A stretch of DNA of 64,000 nt from Phytoseiulus persimilis (taxonomy: Eukaryota > Arthropoda > Arachnida > Mesostigmata > Phytoseiidae), in assembly GCA_037576195.1 (NCBI GenBank), contig CM075102.1, positions 7,192,001 to 7,256,000 on the forward strand. The letters run 5' to 3'. Below the pieces are notes generated by a model that had not been told where the DNA came from, made no database searches, and saw only the letters and a program-made list of their open reading frames with translations. Each line of letters opens with the position of its first letter. Position 1 is the stretch's first letter. This document shows, piece by piece, positions 1 through 11,900 of this stretch. A program made the translations under genes and the position numbers.

Positions 1-2198
1 CAAAAGTCAGCTCCGGTCAACTGAGTCCGAGACGAAGTCATCCCGCAACACAAAGGAGAGCGGACCAATTCCGTGTTATTATCTGCTACGAAGATACGAA
101 TATCGTCCGCGTGAGTGCCAGAGACTCATGAAGCACCATTCTCGATCTTGAATGTCCGAATTTCTGGAATTGGGGAGCCGAGCAGAATCATCAAGCAGAA
201 CTGTCATTCGCTCAGACTCCTATGACGACGTAATGCTCAACCGGAAACTTCTCACCTGAAAACAGAGATTCTTCCGCGATTCTTTGCAGTCTCCCCTCTT
301 CTCCTCTCCTCTGCTCCTCTTGGAACGAAGTCTGCCTCATGTAGCGCGTCTGGAACTTTCCGTGAGAGGCCGCTCATGGGCTTGGAAGAGAAACTGGGTA
401 TCCTGTAGCCTCACAACAGCGGCGGAAAAGTCTAGTAGACAGCCGGTGCCCTGTATTGTGCGGGACAGTTAACGAATCGCTAAGCCTCCGAGGAATGATG
501 TCTTAGCCTCCGATCAGACTGTCATCACGGCGAAGCGTTGTCGAATCCGCAGTGAATTGGGGGAACTACTGAGTTTGTGAACAGAGTGTGCCGACAGACT
601 CGGTTCCCGCACATTGAACCAACATCTGAGGAAAAGCTATGTCACTCTCCCAGGATATTTTACTGAAGTGAGACAAACACTAGTGTAGGAAGACATGCCT
701 GGCTCGCTGGGATCCCAGGTATGAAGTTCTCTGGGCTTATTGTGATGTTTGATGCTTTGACTTTCTCAAGCTTCCCGAAACGACCGGATCATCTGTACGA
801 TTTAGTTGCGTTGTCAGATCACCACTAGCGTGCTGATAGAGAATTCGAAGTGGAATGCTCTAACCGGGGAAGTGGTGTGAAGGCTTTTCAAGTTGAGTTA
901 CTCAATGTTGCGTTCGGGAGGTCGTGATTCGGTGCGCGCATGCGCCCTGATCCGGGACCACGGGTTTGCGAGGAAAAGGAAATAGCTCTCGAGCTCCCCC
1001 ATCCAGGCTCATCAAGGGAGGATTGAAGTTATTTGACAGCGTAGGGGTCTTTCCGAACGCTCATTTTCTTCCAAACCATTTCGGAACCCAGTCGCGAGCA
1101 GAGGGATTATCTCGCAGAGGGTGTGAGCGACGGGGGCCTCTTGATGTCGAGTGTCCCAACACAGGGACAGATGAGGCTTGATGAAAGTTTGAGGTCTCAT
1201 CGAAACCGCTACCCTCACCTTTCGCTATTGCTTCCGGCTCACGGCTTCGCGATATGTTCCCGATTCGATGGTTGCGCAAGCGGTCCTCATTATGCAAGTT
1301 GAGAGCACCATATTGCCTCAAGGAACGAGATCATCGAAGACACCATACAGGTCCGGCAGCTCGGATCCACAAAAGTCAACCACAAAGTCTGGAAATCCAA
1401 TTGCATCAAGGAAAACCGATCACCCTGAGGGTTCGGGATGCTGAGTCCTCTGGACTAGAACCCAGACTTCTGAACCAGCCTCAACGAGCTGAAGTTCGAA
1501 CCGTTGGACGAAAAGAAAGCCCTGCTCCCCCTGGAACCAGATAAGAAATTGCTACGGCATGATGCACGCGGAGACCGGTTCTCCGGCTCTGCCAGAACTT
1601 GAGAAGTTTGAACATGTCTTGCTGGGCTCGGGGGAGAAAATTCGAGCGTACAGACCTCGAGCAGTGTCCAACTTCATCCCCAATTCTTCCAGAGAACGCG
1701 CAGTCAACGAGATCTACGAGCGACAGTGGAATCGAATGACTATGGAGGTCTCGTAGTCCATCCAGGGGGTCTGGTGCGAACACGAAGAACAGGGAAAATC
1801 AGCAGAAATACTCAGCGCAGCGAGCAGAACAGTGTTCACAGTCTTCGCAGACCATCAAGCTAGCTACGACTGAACGTTTTCCACGGAAAAAAGATCGCCG
1901 GGGATGACTCAAACGCTCCACCCAAACGTCACCAGAGCTGGCTGAGTCTAACATGATGTTCGCTCAAAATGCGTTCTAGCAGCGACTTCCGTGACGCTCG
2001 GAGGCTTGACCGGGCGGTTCGAGACGATTGGCACAGTCCTTAGGCGTCTTCATCTAAGACTGGAAAGTCTCCTCTCCTTTGGACTCCCGCGTGATTATCA
2101 TCGCCGAGCGGTCACAGCGTCTCTTCTCATTTTTGCCAGCAAGAGCATTCGTTAGTTCGCCGCGATCGCAATCGTCACTGAACGAACAGGCAGCTGAC
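1..2198. other. Upstream intergenic stretch, no gene assigned
   Basis: No coding region is supported here. Between about 966 and 1756 there are several short plus-strand peptides in different frames that read somewhat like protein but cannot be joined by convincing splice sites. They may be the decayed remains of a mobile element or gene. No promoter for the P450 gene that starts at 2199 could be recognised. Confidence 0.4.
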
Positions 2199-4440
2199 AT
2201 GTTGGCGCTAACGAGTCTCCTGGTGTCCCTAACGGTTTTGATTTTAGAGTGTGTTCGAAGAAGACGGGCGCACTGGCAATATTTCGCCAAAAGGAATATT
2301 CCAGGACCTCCTCCACATTTCCTGTGGGGGCACTACTTGTTACTGCGATCGAACCATCGCTACTGGTTCGAGCGCTGGGCCAAGGAGTACGGCGACACTT
2401 ACGGTGTGTTCTGGGGACGGACTCCCCTGCTTGTGACGAATGATCTCGACCTCCAGAAACGTGTCTTGATCAAGGATTTCTCGAACTTCGTGAACCGCGC
2501 TCCATTGTTTGCCCTCGAGAGGATACATCCGATGCACAAGGGGATGCTGATGAACGAGGACGGAGCCCGCTGGAAAGAGTTGAGGAGTGTCATCACTCCA
2601 GCGTTCTCTTCAGGTCACATGAAAGCAATGACCGAAATAATCTTTCTGGGCGTTGAAGAGTTCGTCGGAAACATCGCGAAGCAGGGAAAACGCCAATTCG
2701 ACCTCTATCCCCTCCTGCGGAGTTTGACAATGGACAGTATCTGCCGAACTGCGTTCGGAGTCGACTCCAGCAGTCAGACCAACGCCGATCAGAAAACACA
2801 GCTTCTGGTCGCGATGAGTGAGCTTTTTGAACTCACTTTCAGCTCAAGTCTGGATGTGCTGGCGAGTTCTTTCGGATCGTTCCATTCTCTATTCGGATCC
2901 ATAATGTTCTATTTGTTCAAGTTCAACCTCCTCAGTCATGCCTCTGACAAGCTGAGCATCGAAACTAGAAAAATAGTGGATTTCCGGAGGAAGTCGCCGA
3001 GACGGAGCGACCTCATGCAAACACTTCTTGACTCCAACGGTGAGTGGGAAGAGATTGCTCATCGCAAATTCTCTACCTCAGGTTAGCTGTCGAGCTCTTG
3101 CTGCTTTCCATCTTCCGAATGAGGAGCGATCTGGAAGCAAATTCTGGAAGGAATTCTGAATTTCCTGTTCCGGGAAACATGGAAAATCCCCGGCGCACCC
3201 TGTTGCAAAGTTCGCATCCCTCCATTCCTCGGAGAAGTTGCGCCTTGAGTGCCCGCCGAGCAGATTAGGATTACGTTTTCGCTTGAGCGGTCTCGATTTC
3301 ATGTACGACTTCGCATCCTTTCATTTCATGGATAGAGGGCGCTGTGTGTGGAATCTCTCGAGATTCTCTCGGTGGAGAGGTTATCCACGACATAATATCT
3401 CTCGCGATGCACTTCGTCTGGAGCCGATTGCCGGTTGACACATCAAAAGAAATATCTTATTCTCCGGAATCTGAGGGCCTTCTCGAGTCGTTTGCTCGTA
3501 AAGCCGCGAAGCTACAATTCTTTGAGGTTCCGTGGAATCACCGCACGAACTTCACGCTGAGTCCGGCGACAGAATGAGTGCTTGGTCGCGATCCATTAGA
3601 GCCGAACTTTCCAGTTGTGAGTGTGGATGAGAGTGCTTTCACCGCATCGGGCACCAGCGAGGAGAGAACCAAAACCTCCGAGTCATCCATGAGGAAGAAA
3701 ACCGTCCAACTATCCGATGATGACGTCGTGGCGAACTCTGTTCTGATGCTCATGGCCGGGTACGAGACCACGAGTACGGGACTGGCTTATACTTTCCATC
3801 TGCTAGCTAAGCATCCCGAGATTCAGGAGAAGCTCCGACAGGAAATACTCGACGCCATCGGCGAGAACGAGGATCTGGATTCGCTTTATACCAAGGTGAT
3901 GAGCCTCGAATACCTCGATCTCTGCATCCGAGAATCGCTGCGACTCTATCCACCTGTGACCGGGTGAGTGGTGACTGTCACTATGAGTATATCATCAAAC
4001 GAGCATATTCCAGCCAGTAGCGACAAAACCCAATCCAATCCAAAGGTTCCAAGTCGGATAATATAACTCGTTACAGTTTCACAACACGAATGGCGACGCA
4101 AGCGATCGATCATGAAGAACTGCGAATTGATGCCGGTCTTTGCATATTGTTCCCGACACATATCATCCAGAATGATCCGAGAAACTTTGAAAACCCTGAG
4201 AGTTTCATTCCCGACCGATTCACCGAAAAAACGGGGCATCGTCTCGCGTACCAAGCATTCGGAGACGGTCCGCGCAACTGCGTTGGGATGAGAATGGCTC
4301 TGTTGTCGATGAAACTGGCAGTGTGTCATGTTTTACGCCGATTCAGATTAAGAACGCATGAAGAACTAGAGTTCACCACAGTTATGCTTATCAGTCAGCC
4401 GAAGGCGGTTATGCTCACAGTTGAAGAAATCAAACCATGA
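2199..4440 (+). CDS. Cytochrome P450, CYP3-clan type
   Basis: Microsomal haem monooxygenase, probably oxidising xenobiotics or endogenous lipophiles. Three exons: 2199-3039, 3615-3963 and 4077-4440, joined in phase 1 and phase 2, give 517 residues, the usual P450 length. The ATG at 2199 is chosen because a hydrophobic N-terminal anchor (about residues 1-19) follows at once, then the proline hinge (34-39). Landmarks all present: WKELR in helix C (125-129), AGYETTS in helix I (328-334), ESLR in helix K (387-390), PDRF (442-445) and the haem loop FGDGPRNCVG (458-467) with ligand Cys465. The YG..YGVFWG and VLIKDFSNFVNR stretches resemble CYP3A-like proteins, hence the clan call; subfamily not assigned. 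No frameshift, so it looks functional. No AATAAA was seen just after the stop. A hAT-like element begins 333 bp downstream. Confidence 0.93.
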
Positions 4441-4772
4441 GCTTCAAATGAAATGAAATACACGAGAGAGCTCTGAACTTTCCCACTGGAGGTTATTCCC
4501 CAATTTCGATTCAACCGCTCATCCCTTTACTTGTGATGCGATCGAGCCTTGATGTGTTTCCAGAAAAGCTGGTTGGGAGACTACAGGTGGCAAAAGGAAA
4601 AGAACAGGGTTGGGCTGCCAAGAATACTAACACGACAGCCGCAGCCAGAGTTCGTCGTCAATTGTCCCGACTGCAGCTCGATTTCGCTGTCCGATTCCCA
4701 GGTGCTTGGGAACCCGAAACCCAAAATGGAAAGAATAACCACCAAACATGTTATGAGATAATCGTTGGGATC
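4441..4772. other. Spacer between P450 and hAT-like element
   Basis: Presumed 3' untranslated region and spacer of the P450 gene. No gene is seen. Its last eight bases, 4765-4772 (TTGGGATC), are the left target-site duplication of the element that follows. Confidence 0.5.
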
Positions 4773-5216
4773 CAATGGCGAAGCCAGGATTTTCTCTGGG
4801 GAGGGGATGAAATATTTTCCCGTTCACTTACCCCCCACGCGTTCTGTGAAACCTGAAACTATCTTCGGCTCATCGGTACATGTTGTAAGTTTTCTGTGAA
4901 GCAGTTTGCGCTGTACCGATCAAAAGTTTTGACTGAAATCAAGGAATATCGTCACAGCTTGAAGAATGTCTTCGGCGGTCTGTGGAGTAACCCTCTTTGG
5001 TTTTGCTGCATGCCCATTGATTTGACATTGGAGCGCTTCATCGAGCTCGTAAGGAGCTCGTGTTGTGGTTTTCACTCCAGCTCCACGAAATCCACGTTGA
5101 GTGTTACCTTCGGATGCTTCCGCAGCTCTTCTCGTGGACTGCGTATCATCTGCTTGAGTCTGACTCTGAACTGCTTCGTGTCTAGTGGACGGTCCTCAAT
5201 GCGCTTGTAGACACTC

Positions 5217-5326
5217 GAAGACGGTCTTGTGGATTCTTGAAGACGGTCTTGTGGATTCTTGAAGACGGTCTTGTGGATTATTGAAGACGGTCTCGTGGAT
5301 TCTTGGAGACGGTTTCGTAGACATAC
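5217..5326. repeat. 22-bp tandem repeat, five copies
   Basis: Unit GAAGACGGTCTTGTGGATTC plus two T. Copies start at 5217, 5239, 5261, 5283 and 5305. The first two are identical, the third and fourth carry one substitution each, and the fifth is clearly diverged. It lies inside the hAT-like element. Confidence 0.9.
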
Positions 5327-5359
5327 GTAAACGTCAAATCACCTCCTCAGACCCAGAAG

Positions 5360-5630
5360 AGTACAGTGAGATCGAATTTGGAATCAATCCCATAGACTCC
5401 GAAAAGTATGGTCAGATCGACATATTCACCGCTATAGACTCAAAAACGTATGATAAATTTGCTCGATGTAGCAACGTTTCGTCGACGCCGGAATCACCTC
5501 CATATACCCTGGAAACTATGGACAGATCGACCCCGGAGTCAACTCCATAGACTCAGGAACGTTTGATCAGATCGACCCCGGAATTTTCTCCTCAGACTGC
5601 GAAAAGCATCGACAGATCGACGCCGGACAG
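5360..5630. repeat. Degenerate 45-bp tandem repeat inside hAT-like element
   Basis: About six diverged units of 45 bp, each carrying a CAGATCGAC-like core spaced by CCGGA.TCACCTCC and TAGACTC..GAA motifs. Forty-five bases is 15 codons, and the plus strand reads as 15-residue peptide repeats with occasional stops. The same unit recurs near 10600-10690. Confidence 0.75.
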
Positions 5631-5813
5631 TTTAGCAAAGTGACAGACGAAGCGGATAATATATGGTTGGGAAATTACTCAGTTTCCAAAAGCTAGAGAT
5701 CCAACATTCTAGTCGGAAGCTCGACTGAGATCGTATGAGCTCGAAAGTTCTGGGGGGGGGGGGGGGGATCTAAAGCCTGCTCAGCTCCCCCTTGCTACGC
5801 CACTGTTGGGATC

Positions 5814-8800
5814 GGCTTGAACGCTGTACTTCGTCCGAGAGCATCGAGACCACAATCGCTGGCAGAGTTCTAACAGCGCCAATTTCTGGTGCGGTGACTA
5901 GACACAGCTCGAGGGCTCGATACAGTATCACGGTTCAAAAATAGAATTCAAGTTCAATTCCATTCGAAGAACGTAGAAGGCTCGCAGGCTTTCGTCCAGC
6001 CTAAGATTAAAGGGTTTCGGGCTCGCGGTACCGTACCTCCCCAATGTGTCTTTCCTATGTTTCAGGATCTGAGTTTGTGGAGAACGGTGCAGTGATTCGC
6101 GGAAGCAATTAATTGACCCCTATTTCGGTACTTGTTTGTTAGGCCCCCTTACCAAGGGCGGCTACGAGAGCACGAACGGTCAACTCGCCATCTCTTGAAA
6201 AGCAGGTGCTGAAGCGGTTGGTAACACGGCATGGGTAGAGGCGCAACCTGGTTTCTGGGTACCGCTCCCTCTTCCTTTCTCCCGCCTCCCCTCTCCCAGT
6301 GTCACCAGTTGACAAATTTGGAATGCGCCATCTGTTGCGCTCCTCTCGAAGGCGGGCTCACAGACAACCAGCGCTTCCTCCTTCCACGAGAGCCAGAATA
6401 TTCGTTCACTTTGCATACAACACTTTCGTTTGATGCAAAAGTTCAACCACTCCTCTTCCGAGGCTCACTTCATCATAATTGAAAGCACTCATGCGCGCCA
6501 CGGAGCGCCTGATCAGTGGCGGCGCCAGCGGCAAGCTAAGCAAGCTCGAGCATCCCAAATCTCGGAATCTGAAAATATTATTTTGTCGGGTTCGACTTTG
6601 GGACGATCTGCAGAAAATGCTCCGGAGATCCACAAGCACTGGTGTGTTCGAGCGGAAGTCAAGACACGTCTCTGACACTGACATGGAGAAACTTCGTCGC
6701 CAAATCAGATTTTGAGCAGTGCTCAGTTCCGCTGTGAATTTGCGCTGTCCTCTGCCCCCGCTCCGCAGGGCTATCATTCGCTAACCCTATTCCCTCAATA
6801 CGTCTGCGGCGGTGGACACAGATTTGAATTTCTTAAACAGTTCAATGGATCTCGGGATACAGTGGTCGATCCACAATCGGTTGCGGCGATGCAGAAATAG
6901 AAACTAATGAGAAGTTCTTTCGGGAAACCTTGGAACCTTAGAATGAGGTCCCGATTGACTGAAGTGTTGAGCACGGTAGGTTAAATCGAACCGATCCTCT
7001 GAACGTAGCATCCCTAAGATTCCCCAGAGACGAACTTCCTAAGGACGTCATTGCCTGGGTGCCTGCCTCAGGGAAACAGAGGGCTGTTCTCCACAGGGAG
7101 TTCGTTCGTTTCGATCGCATGGAGGGGCTGCTTATCCAGCAGTCGACGGTCGCGAGCAATTTCCTCCGGGATCAGAAGGGGGCGACGTCGGAAGCTTAAC
7201 TGGAATATTTGCTTCCGTAGAAAGGCGGCTCCAGCCAATCTGACGCTTCCCTCGTGATATTATGTGGAATAATCAGTCTATCATCTCTCCGCATCTCGCT
7301 GCCGAAATTAGCTCCCCAGACAAAAAATCCTGGTCGCCTGATCGAGTTGGATTTCGGACACGGAGCGTAAAAACAGTATGAGAACGGGTTCGCGATGGGA
7401 TGATTCCTCGTGAGCAGTGCAGGGGATTCAGACAGAACGCGGCTTCTCATTGGGCCCTAGATTCCAATGGCGACACCAATGGCAGTGTCCGTCGCAAATT
7501 CTTTGCCTTGGACTTCCCATCGTTGCTGATCGTTCGCACTGAGTGGTTTGAAGCGAGGGATACCATGAACCAAATTCCGTCCCCGGATGCCGCACCCTAT
7601 CAAAAGGAAGTGCCGTCGTGGCGCTTTGCCGCAATCAAGCGGCGCCGAACAGAAGAGCCGACTCCAGTTGTTTCTGCTGCCACCGCCGGTATACAGATCC
7701 CGCCGTCCCGCGGCTCACGGCCCCAGGGAAGAGTTTTTCAGGGATAATGAGAATGTGATGGAGTTCCGAACGACAGTTCGACCAAAATGATGACCAGCTT
7801 CCACTGTGGGAGGGATGATCGGAAATTTAGACCAACATTTATATGCATCAGTCGCTGGCCCTCACACTGACTCCAATCTATCGATGATTGGTGAATGAAA
7901 ATCGCTCATGAGGATCATAATGCTTCCATAGTTATCTGGAAATGGGACATTGTTGGTTTTTGATATATCTCAGATGACTGAAGCCCCCCAAGGAAACAGC
8001 ACCTGCAGAATAAGGCTTATCTCGCAGGGCCAACGGGCCCGATTTGGCCCTTTTGGGCCTTTGGGCCTTTTTGCCCTGGTTCCGTCACAGATAATGTATC
8101 GTTGTCGAATCTCGTCGCTTAGATATTTTAGTTTCACGGAAGCGGTAAGACCTCACGCCCACTTCCAGAAAGTTTAGCAGCCCAAGAAAGCACTGCACTT
8201 GGATTGTGATGATCACGAGTCGGACAGACGGGAATAACTGGGCGCTCCAACTGTCGAGTGTTCTTGTTGTGGGCGGTCAATGCCGCCGCCTCTGACCTCG
8301 CCGACCTGGTCAAGAAACGGAATAGAACCCGCGGAACGCTGAGATGCGTTCGCTTAGAGGACTCCCGAGAGGAGCCCTTGTCTTCGCCGCGCCACAGTCA
8401 GCAGTCCGTAGGGACCCAAAGGCAGTGCTGCGCGAAGCTGTACGTCGAAATTCGGAGGTTCCGGGCCGGGTTCCCGGGCGAGGAGCGTGGCGGGTGGGGC
8501 ACCGAAAGCGCTCACGATCGGACTCCAATCCCGTGGAATTCTTAAGGAACAAGCGAGTCTTCCGGAACCCTGCTAGCTGCCATCGCTCCCCTCCATGAGA
8601 CCACACTTTTGTGCGACAAATTCTCGCTGAGTTTCGATGTTCTGAACCCTCGATTCGACGTTCTTGTCATCTACGTAGTGACCATTTCCTTCCATCACCC
8701 CGTTAGTCGAGAAATTCTTACCAGTGGCGTCCTGCAAACCCAAGCGCACCAGAAGTGCGCCAGAACTCGATTTCAAACGACTGCCGACACTCTATCATCT

Positions 8801-8905
8801 CCGTGCTATGTGCGGTCATGGAAAGCTTGTTGACATCGTTTTATACAGTGGCGAGCGCCCACGTTGTAAATCGCAAAGGACTGTCTATTCATGGATGCGT
8901 ACAGC
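5814..8905. other. Intergenic, no gene seen
   Basis: No credible gene. A GGGCC/GGCCC-rich low-complexity patch lies at about 8027-8078. A CAGTGGCGGCGCCAG motif at 6514 resembles a DNA-transposon end but has no partner nearby. The 8300-8600 part is GC-rich and open on both strands, which argues against any one frame being real. Confidence 0.4.
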
Positions 8906-11900
8906 TCAAGTGGACGAAGTCGAGTTCGTCGTACCGACCAGGATCGCTTTGAATTGTATGAAGGTCATGTAATAATTGAGGAAAAAACTGACCATCTGTG
9001 AAACAAGTTGCAATTCTCAGTCAGTGTCTCAATGCAAGCACAGAACCGGGAGAATCACCAAATGACTGTTCTGCTATGACACATCCATTACTGACAGTAA
9101 GCTCGAGGCGCCGAGGAGCTATGGCAACTCACCGATAGAAACACACTCATGTTCAGGTGGAACACGTTGAGGATTCTAGCAGGATGAGGAATCCTCTTCA
9201 GAGTGGAGTTCAACTCTTGAAATGCACGTGGAGGGATTTCGTTCGAAGCGTGTTTCTCCCTCAACGAATCCTTGAGTTCCGCAATCTGAAAACTCCACCT
9301 CCTTAGCACGGAAGAAATGGTTGACAATATCCAGGCTTGCTGTCGGAGGCGCAGGAACGCGCTTCGACGAATATGATCATACGAATCGAGGTCACCTTTC
9401 CCTCCAGTAGATGAGACATAGTGAGAGCGACGGCGAAAAGTCCAACTGCCCCAGCGAGAACCGGAACCATCTCAGCTACTACTTCATCGTCTCGCGACCC
9501 AATGGTACTTAAGAAAAGAATTTGAAGCACGAGGCAAACCAGAGCAATCAAACTGAAGGTGGTCAGTTTGGAAACCACTGGAGAAAAAGTCGTGAGCAGC
9601 CGAGCCAAGCTGTGGAGGGCGGTCTGGAGTTGAATAAATATATTGAGAAGTGAGCCTTTTGCATGAGAGAGGCGAGGATCTAATGAAAACGTTTTCTCGT
9701 CCAAAAGGGAATGATAGTCTCTCAACGCCGTTGATAAAGATCGTGGAGCTGTGGACTCACCGTGAAAGCATTCTCGATGCTAGAGGCCTTGATTGAAGCA
9801 CTCTCAGAAGGAAGCAGCAGACCGGACAGAGAGTCAGTCAATGACCCATACACGAAAATCATGAGAACACATGTCACTGAGAAAGCATTGAATCTGAATA
9901 CGGAGGAGATGACTCGCTCAAAAATCCTTATCGTATCCAAGACCGGCAGAGAGAATGACTTTCCCCACTCCGATGCTAGGATCTTCGCGTTGAACGAGAT
10001 CAGGAAAATGCTCCATGGAGCGCTGACGAAAGCGAGGAGGGCCAATCGCTGCCGAGGCTGTCCTAGCCTGGAAAATCCCCGTGTGCTTATATCTGAGGTG
10101 ATCGGACGTCCCAGTGGTCTCTTTTCGGGTCATCTTTTCCGAGTCAGCAAGCCTTTCTGTCCGTTTCGACAGAAACTGTTGTTTCTCCATCAACTATCAT
10201 CACGCGGAGACCGATTTGGTTTCAGAATTGGAAGAGCTCTCGGAGCCACAATCGAAAAATGGTTTGGACTGTTTCTGATGCCTTCCTTATGCTTTTGCTA
10301 CACCTCCATGGGTTTGACATTGAATCGCTTCATAGCTTGTCTAAGGAGCTCGTCCTGTGGTTTGCCCGTCAGCTTCTCGAAATCTACCTCGGAATCGTTT
10401 CTTCCGCTGTGTCGGAAGCCCTTCGCATGGATTGAACATCGGCTCCTCGAAATCTACGTTGAATCCCCCCTTCGACCATTTCTGATGCCCTCCTCTTGAA
10501 TCGTGCTTCAGCTTCTCAAATTCGATATCGAACTGCTTCTTTGGGTTTCTCTGAAGCTCTTCTCGTTGCCCCGGAACCCAACATCAAATATACCTCCGAA
10601 TCACCCCAAGCCTCTGAAAAGTTTAGTCAGATCGACTCGGAACCACCCCTTTTGACCCTCGAAAATATTATCAGACAGACAATCGTGGCGACCGAACTGA
10701 TTGAATGACAAACGGAAAAACTGACGAACTGGCCGACGAAGCGGATAATATCATGTGCTCACCCAATGCATAATGGGAGAAAGAATAGATGGCAATTCTA
10801 GCATAGGATTAACCGCACATTCAGCGACGATAATACAATCAGAGAGTCTCTCCGCGAGCGCTTAGCAGCAATGCGTCTCCCGTGACGTCTTCGTTTTCGA
10901 GATTCGGATACCGCTTGGGATTCACAATCTGTGTCCCTCTCTGACCCCGTGGTGCACACCGGAGTTTCTGAAAGCTAGCAGTACAGGGTGTCCGCTGTAA
11001 AGTGAGCGACGATCATGGTCGCCCTTTCCCTGGCCATAAGGCCCATTCCGTAAGGATCCTTGAAACCGGCCTCGTCGGGTGGCCACGAGCGGACGAAGGG
11101 GACCAAAAATGAGCGAGGAGGGAAACGCAAATTTCTTCCGAGTTCCATTAGTTCACGCAGGGTCCGCGCTAATCGCTGCATTTTGAACCTCTCAAGGAGT
11201 GAGACAGCGGAAATGGGTGTTCTCAGATTTATCATCAACACAATTCACGAAGGAACATCATTGATGTGGGGAAGCTCGAAATAAGTGCTCCTGAGTTGCT
11301 CAGCAAGATAGCCTTCGTCAGGTATTGCTCTTTACTTCGCATGACACCAACCTCGATCGAATAGGATCGAAGAAAAATATTTTGCGTGCGAGGCCTTAGT
11401 TCGTCGTGATCGACTCGATGGGTGCGATCGAATAGGATTCGCTTTCGGGCCCACATCGGAATTCGAAGTCCGACTGTATGGTGTGATTCCTCCATCTCAG
11501 TGAATCATATTCACATTCATTCGAATACACAGCCAACGAACTGCCGTGAGTCAGATGAATATATACACAGCGAATCGACACGGGTGAACACATTTACATG
11601 GTATTTATTGCGTGCTTACGAAGATTCGGCGCTCAACTTCGATCGCTAATAACTTCGTTCTCAGGAGACGAAATATTACAGAAAAGTGGTCTATATGTGA
11701 GCTGGTCAAGCACGTGTTGATTGGACGAACCGCCCGCCAACACCGACGGCCTTACTGAAATGGTCGAAAATCGGAAAATCGCGACTTTGCGTTTCCGGCG
11801 AAACTAAGTTTACGAAGCCCCCTTTTCTCTCCAGAATAATGGGGTTCGTCAGCAATTAAGATGTTTCGAAACAAGAATTGATGCAATCAGCCTAGGCCCA

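Larger units (their letters stand above)
4773..5805. mobile_element. Non-autonomous hAT-like DNA transposon
   Basis: A 1033-bp element bounded by imperfect terminal inverted repeats: the left end reads CAATGGCGAAGCCAGG and the right end, on the other strand, CAGTGGCGTAGCAAGG (13 of 16 match). Both sides carry the identical 8-bp direct repeat TTGGGATC (4765-4772 and 5806-5813). An 8-bp duplication plus termini of the CAGTGGCG kind are hallmarks of the hAT superfamily. No transposase reading frame is present. The interior holds a 22-bp tandem array, a 45-bp degenerate array and a run of 16 G residues (5752-5767). Part of the interior (about 4990-5660) is related to 10262-10755, so the family has more than one copy or shares a captured repeat. 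Confidence 0.72.

Noticed and set aside
6514-6530. CAGTGGCGGCGCCAG motif as a second hAT end
   Set aside because: No matching inverted end or 8-bp duplication was found within several kilobases.
9720-9761. Frameshift in the first gustatory receptor between its exons 2 and 3
   Set aside because: An apparent phase break disappears when the acceptor at 9624 (AACTCCAG) is used; the joined frame is intact.
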